In this document: one piece after another, positions 50,658 to 58,186 of the stretch
Layout: each line of letters starts with the position of its first letter
How positions within the stretch are numbered: the stretch's first letter is position 1
Origin: Streptococcus pseudopneumoniae
GTDB taxonomy: Bacteria; Bacillota; Bacilli; Lactobacillales; Streptococcaceae
Length of the DNA: 58,186 nt
Assembly: GCF_001068775.1 (NCBI RefSeq)
Contig: NZ_JWAJ01000123.1
Coordinates: 1-58,186 of the forward strand
Direction of reading: 5' to 3'
Made by a program: the position numbers and the translations under genes
The notes under the pieces: generated by a model
What the model was told of the DNA's origin: nothing
The model's input: the letters and a program-made list of their open reading frames with translations, nothing else
The model's database searches: none

Positions 50658-51332
50658 ATGAAAAAGAAAGCATTTGGTATTGTGTTGCTAGTATTGGCAG
50701 CTTTAGTGTTATTGCAGGGGAATTTTGGAATCCCTTCTCTGGGAGGGCAGATTTGGCCCTTGATTGGTATTGGATTTTTTGCCTATCAATCAATTGAAGC
50801 TTTGCTTCGTCGTCATCTGACATCAGCCTCTTTTACAGCCCTAGTGGCCCTCATGATTGCTAATCATTTTTATGACATTTTACCGATTCCCAATCAATCA
50901 TTGTTTTGGGCAAGTATTTTAATCGTAATGGGTGTCAGCGCACTCACTCATTCTAACAGAACTTGGAATGGAAAAAAATGGTGGTATGACGGTGAAAAGA
51001 CCATTCTGACAGACAAGGAAGTCGCTTTTGGGGCGGGTACATTTTACAAGCAAGACCAAGAATTTGTAGAAGATGAGTTTGAGGTCGGATTTGGGAATGC
51101 CAAAATCTATTATGACAATGCAGAGATGTTAGGTGATTTTGCTACTCTGAATATCGAAGTCGGATTTGGGAATGCAGTTATCTACGTGCCTCAACACTGG
51201 AGAGTAGATCTAAAGGTAGAGACTTTTTGTGGAGCAGCCAAGGCAGATGCCCCTCTAGCCCCAACCAGCAAAACTTTGATTATCCGTGGAGATGTAGCTT
51301 TTGGGAAACTAGGAGTTGTTTACGTTAAATAA
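50658..51332 (+). CDS. LiaF-like membrane protein
   Basis: A 224-aa protein. Four N-terminal hydrophobic segments (about 5-100) include the DUF5668-like WPLIGIGFFAYQSIEALL. After a soluble linker, the C-terminal LiaF-type beta domain (from about 130) repeats the phrase VGFGNAKIYY / VGFGNAVIYV. LiaF proteins restrain envelope-stress regulators in Firmicutes. Being 4 bases after the LytTR gene, it is likely that gene's membrane partner. That link is by analogy, not proof. Confidence 0.8.
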   Translation: MKKKAFGIVLLVLAALVLLQGNFGIPSLGGQIWPLIGIGFFAYQSIEALLRRHLTSASFTALVALMIANHFYDILPIPNQSLFWASILIVMGVSALTHSNRTWNGKKWWYDGEKTILTDKEVAFGAGTFYKQDQEFVEDEFEVGFGNAKIYYDNAEMLGDFATLNIEVGFGNAVIYVPQHWRVDLKVETFCGAAKADAPLAPTSKTLIIRGDVAFGKLGVVYVK

Positions 51333-51439
51333 AAAAAATCTTTCAATCCCCTTGCCAAAAAAGAGAAAGTGTGATAACATAGTACAGTATGTGGTGCTAG
51401 CACATCCGCTATATTAGATCTAATAGGAGGAAAACACAA

Positions 51440-51628
51440 ATGGCTAAAGTATGTTACTTTACAGGTCGTAAGACTGTATCAGGAAACAACCGTTCACACG
51501 CGATGAACCAAACAAAACGTGCCGTAAAACCAAACCTTCAAAAAGTTACTGTACTTATCGATGGTAAACCTAAAAAAGTTTGGGCTTCAGCTCGTGCTTT
51601 GAAATCAGGTAAAGTAGAACGCGTTTAA
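51440..51628 (+). CDS. rpmB: 50S ribosomal protein L28
   Basis: A 62-aa basic protein starting [20 protein letters not shown] and running [20 protein letters not shown]. This is the bL28 signature, here in the form with a CYFTG N-terminus (single Cys). It binds 23S rRNA near the tRNA exit site. GGAGG precedes ATG. It is followed by a terminator and then the asp23-fakA operon, the usual streptococcal order. Confidence 0.96.
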   Translation: MAKVCYFTGRKTVSGNNRSHAMNQTKRAVKPNLQKVTVLIDGKPKKVWASARALKSGKVERV

Positions 51629-51636
51629 TAAATAGT

Positions 51637-51658
51637 AAAAGGCCATCAGGTCTTTTTC
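51637..51658 (+). terminator. rpmB terminator
   Basis: AAAAGGCC-atca-GGTCTTTTT with one G-T pair, 8 bases after the stop. Confidence 0.75.
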
Positions 51659-51778
51659 TTTTGCTCTAAGTACAAAATCACTCGTCAAAGGAGCAAATAT
51701 CCGCCGATACAGTATTCTGCTTTTACACTTGGCTTGAAATATGATAAAATAGAGTATCAACTAGTTGAGGTAGAAAAA

Positions 51779-52144
51779 ATGACTGTAAAAATTAATACAA
51801 AAGATGGTCAAATCGAACTAACAGATGAAGTGATTGCTACCGTTGTAGGCGGTGCAGCAACTGAGATTTTTGGTGTGGTCGGTATGGCAAGTAAGAAAGC
51901 CCTCAAAGATAATTTCCAAGCCCTCCTTGGAAAGGAAAATTATTCTAAAGGTGTCGTTGTAAAAGCGGCCGAAGATGGTAGCATTGCAGTTGATGTATAT
52001 ACCGTGTTGAGCTACGGAACAAAAATCAGTGAAGTCTCAAAAAATATCCAAGAGCGTGTACGTTTTAGTTTGGAAAACCAACTTGGCATTACTGCTCAAA
52101 CTGTGAATGTCTACATTCAAAATATCAAAGTTGTAGGAGAATAA
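51779..52144 (+). CDS. Asp23/Gls24-family envelope stress protein
   Basis: A 121-aa protein. The family domain is IELTDEVIATVVGGAATEIF, then GVVGMASKK and IAVDVYTVLSYGTKISEVSKNIQERV. Asp23-type proteins sit at the inner membrane; the YloU subtype always precedes the DAK-phosphatase gene. I start at ATG 51779 after TTGAGGTAG; the longer upstream frame lacks a site. It is 2 bases before the fakA-like gene, so the two are cotranslated. Confidence 0.88.
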   Translation: MTVKINTKDGQIELTDEVIATVVGGAATEIFGVVGMASKKALKDNFQALLGKENYSKGVVVKAAEDGSIAVDVYTVLSYGTKISEVSKNIQERVRFSLENQLGITAQTVNVYIQNIKVVGE

Positions 52145-52146
52145 TC

Positions 52147-53811
52147 GTGTCAAATATTACTACAAGCTTATTTCAAGAAATGGTACAGGCTGCATCTACT
52201 CGTTTGAACAAGCAAGCCGAATATGTCAACTCATTAAACGTCTTCCCAGTTCCAGATGGAGATACAGGAACAAACATGGGAATGACTATCGAAAATGGTG
52301 CTAAAGAAGTAGCAGACAAACCAGCTTCAACTGTTGGTGAGGCTGCAAGTATCTTGGCTAAAGGTCTGTTGATGGGTGCGCGTGGGAACTCAGGAGTTAT
52401 CACTTCTCAGCTTTTCCGCGGATTCTCACAAGCCATCAAGACAAAAGAAGAGTTAACAGGAAAAGACCTAGCTCTTGCCTTCCAATCTGGTGTTGAAGTA
52501 GCCTACAAGGCTGTTATGAAGCCAGTTGAAGGAACAATCCTGACTGTATCACGTGGCGCTGCCATCGGTGCTAAGAAAAAAGCCGAGCAGACAGACGATG
52601 CCATTGAGGTTATGCGTGCTGCCTTGGAAGGAGCTAAAACAGCTCTTGCTAAGACTCCAGACATGCTTCCAGTCTTGAAGGAAGTTGGTGTTGTGGACTC
52701 AGGTGGTCAAGGTTTGGTCTTCATCTACGAAGGCTTCCTTTCAGCTCTTACTGGTGAATATAGCGCTTCTGAGGACTTTGTCGCTACTCCAGCCAACATG
52801 AGTGAAATGATCAATGCTGAACACCACAAGTCTGTAGCTGGACATATGGCAACAGAAGACATCACCTTTGGTTACTGTACGGAGATCATGGTTGCTCTTA
52901 AGCAAGGCCCAACTTATGCTAAAGAGTTTAACTACGATGAATTCCGTAGCTACTTGAATGACCTTGGGGACTCATTGCTTGTTGTCAATGACGATGAAAT
53001 CGTTAAAGTTCACGTCCATACAGAAGATCCAGGTCTTGTCATGCAAGAAGGTCTCAAATATGGTAGCTTGGTTAAGGTTAAAGTCGATAACATGCGTAAC
53101 CAACACGAAGCACAAGTGGAAAAAGAAGCTCAAGTCAGCAAGCCAGCTGAAGAAAAAGAATACGCCCTTATCGCAGTAGTAGCTGGACAAGGCTTGGCAG
53201 ACATCTTCCGTGCTCAAGGTGTGGACTATGTCATCGAAGGTGGACAAACCATGAACCCTTCGACAGAAGACTTTATCAAGGCTGTAGAGCAAGTGAATGC
53301 TCGCAACATTATCTTCTTACCAAACAACAAAAATATCTTCATGGCAGCACAATCTGCTGCAGAAGTATTAGAACAACCAGCTGTTGTGGTAGAAGCTCGT
53401 ACCCTTCCTCAAGGATTGACTAGTCTTCTTGCCTTCGATCCAAGCAAGTCTATCGAAGAAAACAAAGAACGTATGACTGCAGCTCTTGGTGATGTGGTCA
53501 GCGGTAGTGTAACAACAGCCGTTCGTGACACGACTATCGATGGTTTGGAAATCCATGAAAATGACAATCTGGGTATGGTAGATGGTAAGATCCTCGTATC
53601 AAACCCTGATATGCACCAAACCTTGACTGAAACCTTGAAACATATGTTGGATGAAGACAGTGAAATCGTAACCTTCTATATCGGTGAAGATGGAAGTGAA
53701 GAATTGGCTAACCAAATCGCCCAAGAAATCGCAGAAGAATTCGAAGATGTTGAAGTAGAAATCCACCAAGGTCAACAACCAGTGTATCCATATCTTTTCA
53801 GTGTGGAATAA
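52147..53811 (+). CDS. fakA: DAK-domain fatty acid kinase FakA
   Basis: A 554-aa protein. The N-terminal DhaL/DAK2 domain (about 10-200) has the metal/ADP site NVFPVPDGDTGTNMGMT and GARGNSGVITSQL. A middle domain (about 210-300) and a C-terminal domain (from 330, ALIAVVAGQGLADIFRAQGV, later FLPNNKNIFMAAQ) complete the FakA/YloV fold. FakA phosphorylates fatty acids held by FakB proteins, so exogenous fatty acids enter phospholipid synthesis. GTG start (52147) 2 bases after the Asp23-like gene. No FakB is in the window. Confidence 0.9.
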   Translation: MSNITTSLFQEMVQAASTRLNKQAEYVNSLNVFPVPDGDTGTNMGMTIENGAKEVADKPASTVGEAASILAKGLLMGARGNSGVITSQLFRGFSQAIKTKEELTGKDLALAFQSGVEVAYKAVMKPVEGTILTVSRGAAIGAKKKAEQTDDAIEVMRAALEGAKTALAKTPDMLPVLKEVGVVDSGGQGLVFIYEGFLSALTGEYSASEDFVATPANMSEMINAEHHKSVAGHMATEDITFGYCTEIMVALKQGPTYAKEFNYDEFRSYLNDLGDSLLVVNDDEIVKVHVHTEDPGLVMQEGLKYGSLVKVKVDNMRNQHEAQVEKEAQVSKPAEEKEYALIAVVAGQGLADIFRAQGVDYVIEGGQTMNPSTEDFIKAVEQVNARNIIFLPNNKNIFMAAQSAAEVLEQPAVVVEARTLPQGLTSLLAFDPSKSIEENKERMTAALGDVVSGSVTTAVRDTTIDGLEIHENDNLGMVDGKILVSNPDMHQTLTETLKHMLDEDSEIVTFYIGEDGSEELANQIAQEIAEEFEDVEVEIHQGQQPVYPYLFSVE

Positions 53812-53828
53812 GAATGAAATAGAAAACG

Positions 53829-53860
53829 AAAGAGGTCGGGAAAAGATTCCCGATCTTTTT
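53829..53860 (+). terminator. fakA terminator
   Basis: TCGGGAA (53836-53842) pairs with TTCCCGA (53847-53853), extended by AAAGA/TCTTT, ending in TTTTT. Confidence 0.85.
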
Positions 53861-53943
53861 GGTTTGCAATGAGTTTTGGACCCAGTAGCTGATTGGTGCT
53901 AGAAAATCAATCCAATCTAGTAATTTCTGTTCCATCATTTTTA

Positions 53944-54008
53944 ATGACATTTGTCATATCTCCTCATGACAGAAGCTTCTAGTGATTCTACCTTCAAAGA
54001 ATTATACT
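53944..54008 (+). promoter_or_regulatory. promoter/operator of the TCS-ABC operon
   Basis: ATGACA-tt-TGTCAT (53944-53957) is a perfect dyad; ATGACA recurs at 53966, 22 bases from the first half-site. The palindrome AGAAGCTTCT (53971-53980) follows. The -10 is TATACT (54003-54008) and there is no good -35, which suggests an activator, probably the regulator at the operon's end. Confidence 0.6.
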
Positions 54009-54035
54009 AGATGTATCAAATGGAGGAAGAAAAAA

Positions 54036-54227
54036 ATGAAACATAAAGTAATTATTGCAATGAGTTTAGTAGCAGCAGGAGTCATGACTTATCTCATGTT
54101 TTCAGGATTGGATGAAGGCTTCTATCATTTTCCTTGGGAGTTGTTTGCAAGTTTTGGAATCATGTCTTGGTTGATCCGAGAAGGTTTGAAATTAGTCTCA
54201 GATGTGAAAAAGGAGTTTGAAAAATGA
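54036..54227 (+). CDS. small membrane protein (63 aa)
   Basis: Two hydrophobic segments: VIIAMSLVAAGVMTYLMFSG and ELFASFGIMSWLIREGLKL. Start ATG 54036 follows TGGAGGAAG. It overlaps the next gene by 4 bases. Function unknown. Its position as first gene of a sensor-transporter operon suggests an accessory role. Family not recognised. Confidence 0.75.
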   Translation: MKHKVIIAMSLVAAGVMTYLMFSGLDEGFYHFPWELFASFGIMSWLIREGLKLVSDVKKEFEK

Positions 54228-54418
54228 AAAAAGCGATTCTCTATCTTTTTATTGGACTATCACTAGTGGTATGGTTGGTAGAAATGTTTACAGGTTGGTT
54301 TGATCAAGCTATCCTTCACCAAGCCATTCGCGGTGCCTGGGGATTAGGATTTATGATTTTTATCGCCTTTCCGATGGGAAAGGAGTGGCTGAAAGGAGAG
54401 TCTCATGAACATGATTAA
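54224..54418 (+). CDS. small membrane protein (64 aa)
   Basis: Two hydrophobic segments: AILYLFIGLSLVVWLVEMFT and GAWGLGFMIFIAFPMG; His/Asp-rich end ESHEHD. It overlaps its neighbours (4 bases upstream, 14 downstream), so all are translationally coupled. Unknown function. Possibly a companion of the preceding small protein. Confidence 0.75.
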   Translation: MKKAILYLFIGLSLVVWLVEMFTGWFDQAILHQAIRGAWGLGFMIFIAFPMGKEWLKGESHEHD

Positions 54419-55289
54419 GGTAGAAAGCCTAAATAAAAACATCAAGGGCAAGGCTATATTGAAGGATATTTCCTTTGAGGTAGCTGAAGGTGAATGCGTC
54501 GCCTTGATTGGGCCAAATGGTGCTGGAAAGACAACACTCTTGGACTGTTTGCTTGGAGATAAACTGGTCACAAGCGGTCAAGTATCCATCCAAGACTTGC
54601 CAGTGACGAGCTCTAAGTTAGACTACATTAGAGGCTACCTCCCTCAAGAAAATGTCATCGTTCAGAAATTAAAGGTCAAAGAGTTGATTGCTTTCTTTCA
54701 AAGCATTTATCCAAATCCCTTGAGCAACCAGGAAATCGATCAACTATTGCAGTTTGACCAGCAACAAAAAGAGCAATTCGCAGAAAAATTGTCAGGTGGG
54801 CAAAAGCGTCTCTTCTCTTTTGTCTTGACCTTGATTGGGCGACCAAAGCTTGTCTTTTTAGATGAACCAACTGCGGCCATGGATACTTCAACCCGTCAAC
54901 GCTTTTGGGAAATTGTTCAGGAGCTAAAAGCTAAGGGAGTTACCATTCTCTATTCGTCCCATTACATCGAAGAGGTAGAGCATACAGCTGACCGGATTTT
55001 GGTCTTGAATAAGGGAGAGTTGATTCGTGATACGACGCCTCTAGCTATGCGTAGTGAGGAGATTGAAAAGCATTTTATCCTTCCTCTGGCATACAAGGAA
55101 ATTGTTGAGCAGTCTAACTTGGTTGAAAACTGGGTACAAAAACAAGATGCTCTGCAAGTAGTCACACGAGAGGCAAATGCTTTTTGGGAACTGTTAGTTC
55201 AAGCAGGATGTAGCATACAAGAAATCGAAGTTAATAACCGTAGTTTGCTAGATACAATCTTTGAAAAAACACAAAAGGGAGATGACTAA
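54405..55289 (+). CDS. ABC transporter ATPase
   Basis: A 294-aa ATP-binding subunit. Walker A is IGPNGAGKTTLLDCLLG (near 35), signature LSGGQKRLFSFVL, Walker B LVFLDEPTAAMD, and the switch His is in YSSHYIEEVEH. The C-terminal 80 residues are an extra regulatory domain. It pairs with the ABC-2 permease that follows. The pair, with the kinase and regulator downstream, resembles pneumococcal TCS11-linked transporters. Substrate unknown, perhaps an antimicrobial peptide or lipid-active drug. Confidence 0.88.
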   Translation: MNMIKVESLNKNIKGKAILKDISFEVAEGECVALIGPNGAGKTTLLDCLLGDKLVTSGQVSIQDLPVTSSKLDYIRGYLPQENVIVQKLKVKELIAFFQSIYPNPLSNQEIDQLLQFDQQQKEQFAEKLSGGQKRLFSFVLTLIGRPKLVFLDEPTAAMDTSTRQRFWEIVQELKAKGVTILYSSHYIEEVEHTADRILVLNKGELIRDTTPLAMRSEEIEKHFILPLAYKEIVEQSNLVENWVQKQDALQVVTREANAFWELLVQAGCSIQEIEVNNRSLLDTIFEKTQKGDD

Positions 55290-55290
55290 G

Positions 55291-56028
55291 ATGAAACGAT
55301 GGATCGCACTAAACAAGATAGAATTTCTATTGACCAAACGACAATTAGTCTATTATCTATTATCCGTAGGGATGCCGACAGCCTTCTATTTATTCTTTTC
55401 AGGTATGTACCAGGACACACCAGGTGGACCGGCTAATTTTATGCGCGACTACCTCATCTCCATGACGGCTTTTTCCATGATGTCGACAGCTATCTTTTCA
55501 TTCCCAGTTGTTTTACATACCGACAAGATCAACAACTGGCAGAAAATATTACGTCATAGCCCTGTAAATATGGTAGAATATTATCTATCAAAGATAACAA
55601 GTATGATGGTTGATTATTTGGTCTCAATTCTGGTTGTTTTCTCAGTTGGGCATTTTGTAAGAGGTGTGGATATGTCTCTTGGAAACTGGATTGGAGCTGC
55701 GTTCTTGCTGATAGTAGGAAGTGTTGCCTTTGTAGCACTTGGCTTAACCCTGACTCTCTTGCCGTCCAGTCAGCTGATGTCTGTTGTGGGCAATCTTCTT
55801 TACTTTGGTTTGGCTGTTTTAGGCGGACTCTGGATGCCTGTCTCTTTATTTCCAGACTGGATGCAAGCAATCGGGAAGTGCCTACCAACTTATCAGTTGA
55901 TGGAGTTGCTCAAGACCTTCTTAAACGAGGGTGGCATCAATCTATCAGCCACAGTTTATCTACTTGTTTTTTCAGCAGTTTTGTTTGGTTTGACCATTTA
56001 CCTTCAAGGTCATAAGGAGAATGCTTAA
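55291..56028 (+). CDS. ABC-2 type permease
   Basis: A 245-aa membrane protein with about six helices (from VYYLLSVGMPTAFYLFFSGM to VYLLVFSAVLFGLTIYL). It includes the ABC-2 block GGLWMPVSLFPDWMQAIGKC then LPTYQLMELL. I start at ATG 55291 (MKRWIALNKIEF), after GGAGATGAC of the preceding stop region; an earlier in-frame ATG overlaps the ATPase gene. It overlaps the kinase start by 1 base. Confidence 0.88.
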   Translation: MKRWIALNKIEFLLTKRQLVYYLLSVGMPTAFYLFFSGMYQDTPGGPANFMRDYLISMTAFSMMSTAIFSFPVVLHTDKINNWQKILRHSPVNMVEYYLSKITSMMVDYLVSILVVFSVGHFVRGVDMSLGNWIGAAFLLIVGSVAFVALGLTLTLLPSSQLMSVVGNLLYFGLAVLGGLWMPVSLFPDWMQAIGKCLPTYQLMELLKTFLNEGGINLSATVYLLVFSAVLFGLTIYLQGHKENA

Positions 56029-57125
56029 TGCTTGAAAGACTGAAAAGCATACATTATATGTTTTGGGCTAGTTTAATTTTTATGATTTTCCCCATCCTGC
56101 CTGTAGTGACTGGGGAGCTTCCTAGCTGGCATTTGTTGATTGATATTCTATTTGTCTTGGCTTACTTAGGTGTTTTAACCACCAAGAGTCAGCGTTTATC
56201 CTGGCTCTGTTGGGTTATCATGCTAGCCTATGTAGCTGGCTATACTGCCTTTGTTGGTGTAAATTATATCTGGTTCTTCTTTTTCCTTGCCAATCTCTTA
56301 ATTTATCATTTTAGAGTGCGTAGCCTACGTTCACTTCATGTCTGGACTTTTCTCCTTGCTCAAGTTCTTGTTGTTGGACAACTCATGATGTTTCAGTCTG
56401 TCGAAACTGAGGCTGTAGCCTTTGAGCTTGGAATTCTTACTTTTGTGGATTTGATGACATTGGGCTTGGTTCGAATTCGCATTGTCGAGGATTTGAAAGA
56501 AGCTCAGGCCAAGCAAAATGCCCAGATAAATCTATTGCTTGCTGAAAATGAACGTAGTCGTATCGGTCAGGATTTGCATGATAGTCTGGGACATACCTTT
56601 GCGATGCTGAGTGTCAAGACAGATTTAGCCTTGCAGTTGTTTCAGATGGAGGCTTATCCACAGGTGGAAAAGGAATTAAAAGAAATTCACCAGATCAGCA
56701 AGGATTCCATGAATGAAGTGCGAACCATTGTGGAAAATCTGAAATCACGGACCCTAGCTTCAGAGCTTGAGACTGTCAAAAAGATGCTAGAGATTGCTGG
56801 GATTGAAGTTCAGGTTGACAATCAGTTGGACAAGGCTAGTTTGACCCAAGATGTGGAGTCGACAGCTGCTATGATTTTGTTAGAACTTGCGACCAATATC
56901 ATCAAGCATGCCAGCGCTGAAAAAGCCTATCTAAAACTGGAACGTACAGATCAGGAATTGGTCCTGATAGTTAGAGATGACGGGAAAGGATTTGCAAATG
57001 TAAAAGGGAATGAACTTCATACAGTCCGTGACCGTGCAGCAGCCTTCTCAGGTCAAGTAGAGCTGGTCAGTTTGAAAGATCCCACAGAGGTGCGCGTGCA
57101 TCTGCCTTATAAGGAGAGAAAGTAG
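56028..57125 (+). CDS. DesK/NarX-type sensor histidine kinase
   Basis: A 365-aa kinase. About five N-terminal hydrophobic segments (10-150) form a membrane sensor with no large extracellular domain. The HisKA_3 phosphoacceptor block ERSRIGQDLHDSLGHTFAML has the His near 187. The ATPase follows: ATNIIKHASAEKAYLK (N box, about 290) and VRDDGKGFANVKGNELHTVRDRAAAF (G box). Pairs with the next gene. It probably senses membrane or antibiotic stress together with the ABC proteins, as in DesK and LiaS systems; TCS11-like. Confidence 0.9.
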   Translation: MLERLKSIHYMFWASLIFMIFPILPVVTGELPSWHLLIDILFVLAYLGVLTTKSQRLSWLCWVIMLAYVAGYTAFVGVNYIWFFFFLANLLIYHFRVRSLRSLHVWTFLLAQVLVVGQLMMFQSVETEAVAFELGILTFVDLMTLGLVRIRIVEDLKEAQAKQNAQINLLLAENERSRIGQDLHDSLGHTFAMLSVKTDLALQLFQMEAYPQVEKELKEIHQISKDSMNEVRTIVENLKSRTLASELETVKKMLEIAGIEVQVDNQLDKASLTQDVESTAAMILLELATNIIKHASAEKAYLKLERTDQELVLIVRDDGKGFANVKGNELHTVRDRAAAFSGQVELVSLKDPTEVRVHLPYKERK

Positions 57126-57725
57126 ATGAAAGTATTAATCGCAGAAGACCAAAGTATGCTTAGAGATGCCATGTGCCAGCTCTTAAGCTTTCAACCAGAT
57201 GTGGAGACCGTCTTGCAGGCGAAAAATGGAGCTGAAGCTATCGAGGTTTTGGAGAAAGAAGCAGTAGATATTGCCATCCTTGACGTCGAAATGCCAGTCA
57301 AGACAGGACTAGAAGCACTTGAGTGGATCAAACAAGAAGTGCCTGAAACAAAGGTGGTTATCGTTACGACCTTTAAACGCCCAGGCTATTTTGAACGAGC
57401 GGTCAAGGCTGGAGTAGATGCTTATGTATTGAAAGAAAGAAACATTGCAGACCTCATGCAAACCTTGCATACGGTGTTAGAGGGACGCAAGGAATATTCT
57501 CCAGAGCTGATGGAAGTCATGATGACCCATCCCAATCCCTTGACCGAGCAGGAAGTCGCTGTTTTGCATGGAGTAGCACAGGGGCTGTCCAACCAAGAAA
57601 TTGCGGATAAGCTCTACCTCTCAAACGGCACCGTCCGTAATTACATGACCAATATACTCTCCAAACTAAACGCTAGCAACCGAACCGAAGCAGCCAAAAC
57701 CGCCGAAGAAGAAGGATGGTTGTGA
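57126..57725 (+). CDS. NarL/LuxR-type response regulator
   Basis: A 199-aa regulator adjacent to the kinase stop. The receiver domain (1-120) has the acidic pocket AEDQSM, phosphoacceptor Asp in [14 protein letters not shown] (near 53), and VTTFKRPG plus VLKE. The LuxR helix-turn-helix (137-199) reads [20 protein letters not shown] then [20 protein letters not shown]. It likely activates the operon's own promoter at the ATGACA dyad 3.2 kb upstream. A terminator follows directly. Confidence 0.92.
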   Translation: MKVLIAEDQSMLRDAMCQLLSFQPDVETVLQAKNGAEAIEVLEKEAVDIAILDVEMPVKTGLEALEWIKQEVPETKVVIVTTFKRPGYFERAVKAGVDAYVLKERNIADLMQTLHTVLEGRKEYSPELMEVMMTHPNPLTEQEVAVLHGVAQGLSNQEIADKLYLSNGTVRNYMTNILSKLNASNRTEAAKTAEEEGWL

Positions 57726-57734
57726 GGGAATAAA

Positions 57735-57770
57735 GAAAAAATCTCTTAGAAATGAATCTAAGAGATTTTT
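57735..57770 (+). terminator. TCS operon terminator
   Basis: ATCTCTTAGA (57741-57750) pairs perfectly with TCTAAGAGAT (57757-57766), followed by TTTTT; AAAAA precedes it. Confidence 0.9.
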
Positions 57771-57824
57771 GGTGTTATGTGACTAGTAGTCCGTCTCGCT
57801 CCGTTAGGTACGAGATAAAAAAAA

Positions 57825-57841
57825 CACCCGCTATGCGGGTG
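57825..57841. repeat. IS200/IS605 left-end hairpin
   Basis: CACCCGC-tat-GCGGGTG is a short perfect hairpin about 83 bases before the transposase start, the kind of subterminal hairpin IS200-type transposases bind. It survives although the gene is decayed. Confidence 0.6.
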
Positions 57842-57923
57842 CGCGTCGAAGGTTATACTAAAAAACTCCAAACGCGATACAATAAAGGTGTTCAAGCCAA
57901 TTGTAAAGCGAAAGGAGAAAACC

Positions 57924-58186
57924 ATGGCACAAAAGTCTCATAGTTTATCACACACAAAGTGGATGTGTTCCATCACATTGTGTTCACCCCTAAGTATAGA
58001 CGAAAAATCATCTATAATCAATATCGAAGTAGTTTAGGCGAAATATTTCATCGCTTGTGTAGTTATGAAGGTATTGAAATTATCGACGGACACTTGATGC
58101 GTGATTATGTACATATGTTGGTAAGTATTCCACCAAGGATAATTCATGGGTTATTTAAAAGGCAAAAGTGCACTCATGATGTTTGA
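57924..58186 (+). pseudogene. tnpA: IS200-family transposase (TnpA Y1) remnant, window edge
   Basis: ATG 57924 follows AAAGGAG and starts MAQKSHSLSHTKWM as in IS200-type TnpA. Near 57968 the frame slips: the family's HIVFTPKYRR block is read in another frame (from 57977). The HUH motif, normally PDHVH, appears as RDYVH, with the first metal His lost. A deletion near 58135 then shifts GYLKGKSALMMF out of frame. With three separate lesions it cannot make transposase. Any downstream part lies past the window. Confidence 0.8.

Noticed and set aside
57959-58186. Independent gene starting at 57959
   Set aside because: It is the shifted frame of the IS200 transposase whose real start is 57924.
1-58186. 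tRNA or rRNA genes
   Set aside because: No cloverleaf-like or rRNA sequence was recognised on either strand.

Overview
The window reads as chromosome of a mitis-group Streptococcus. Evidence: about 40% GC, AAGGAG ribosome sites, extended -10 (TGnTATAAT) promoters, a BOX element behind mutL, and gene sets shared with pneumococcus and its relatives (mutL-ruvA-tag, spx-ireB-ruvX-DUF1292-folC, tsaE-GNAT-lytR-cinA-recA, a TCS11-like kinase/regulator with its ABC transporter). recA is not followed by dinF-lytA as in typical pneumococcus, so an oralis/mitis/infantis-type relative is more likely. Species cannot be fixed by eye.

Layout. 1-1.55 kb: an IS110-family element with a structured non-coding left end (probable bridge RNA) and its DEDD transposase. 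1.6-7.0 kb: tyrS (minus) diverges from mutL-ruvA-tag-CAAX protease. 7.0-10.4 kb: a minus-strand series (LD-carboxypeptidase-like protein, SemiSWEET, DUF1129, corA). 10.43-22.34 kb: an 11.9-kb phage satellite (PICI-like island) between corA and uvrA. 22.4-26.3 kb: uvrA-pepP. 26.3-29.35 kb: an M-box-type leader, a small acidic/proline-rich leader ORF and mgtA. 29.4-33.7 kb: spx, two lipoproteins, ireB, ruvX, DUF1292, folC. 33.8-36.2 kb: HAD phosphatase (minus) and a purine permease. 36.3-40.9 kb: tsaE, GNAT, lytR, cinA, recA. 41-44.5 kb: small PspC protein, dispersed repeat, GNAT (minus), MATE pump, YebC. 44.6-45.3 kb: a membrane-protein gene broken by one in-frame stop. 45.4-49.5 kb: MarR regulator with a heterodimeric ABC exporter. 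49.6-53.9 kb: PAP2, LytTR/LiaF-like pair, rpmB, asp23-like gene, fakA-like gene. 53.9-57.8 kb: two small membrane proteins, ABC-2 transporter, DesK-type kinase and NarL-type regulator. 57.8 kb to the end: a decayed IS200-type transposase.

The satellite carries a tyrosine integrase, a RhuM-family gene, a MazF/PemK fold split by a long helical insert, and a CI-like repressor facing a Cro-like gene across an operator region. Rightward follow a Rha-type regulator, small regulators, a DnaD-like replisome organizer, unknown phage genes and a sigma-region-4-like activator. No capsid, tail, large terminase or lysis gene is visible, hence 'satellite' rather than prophage. It is unusually rich in non-coding structure: three hairpins with a conserved loop, a 30-bp direct repeat, AAGGT iteron-like repeats, 48-bp and 59-bp periodic repeats, and a promoter-terminator unit near the right end that looks like a small RNA. 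A 17-nt stretch of the cro leader is exactly antisense to the repressor mRNA start.

The two most interesting regulatory arrangements are the mgtA leader (riboswitch, terminator, leader ORF, then two mutually exclusive hairpins, one ending three bases before the mgtA ribosome site) and the repressor/cro antisense duplication. All calls come from reading the sequence; no database search was possible.
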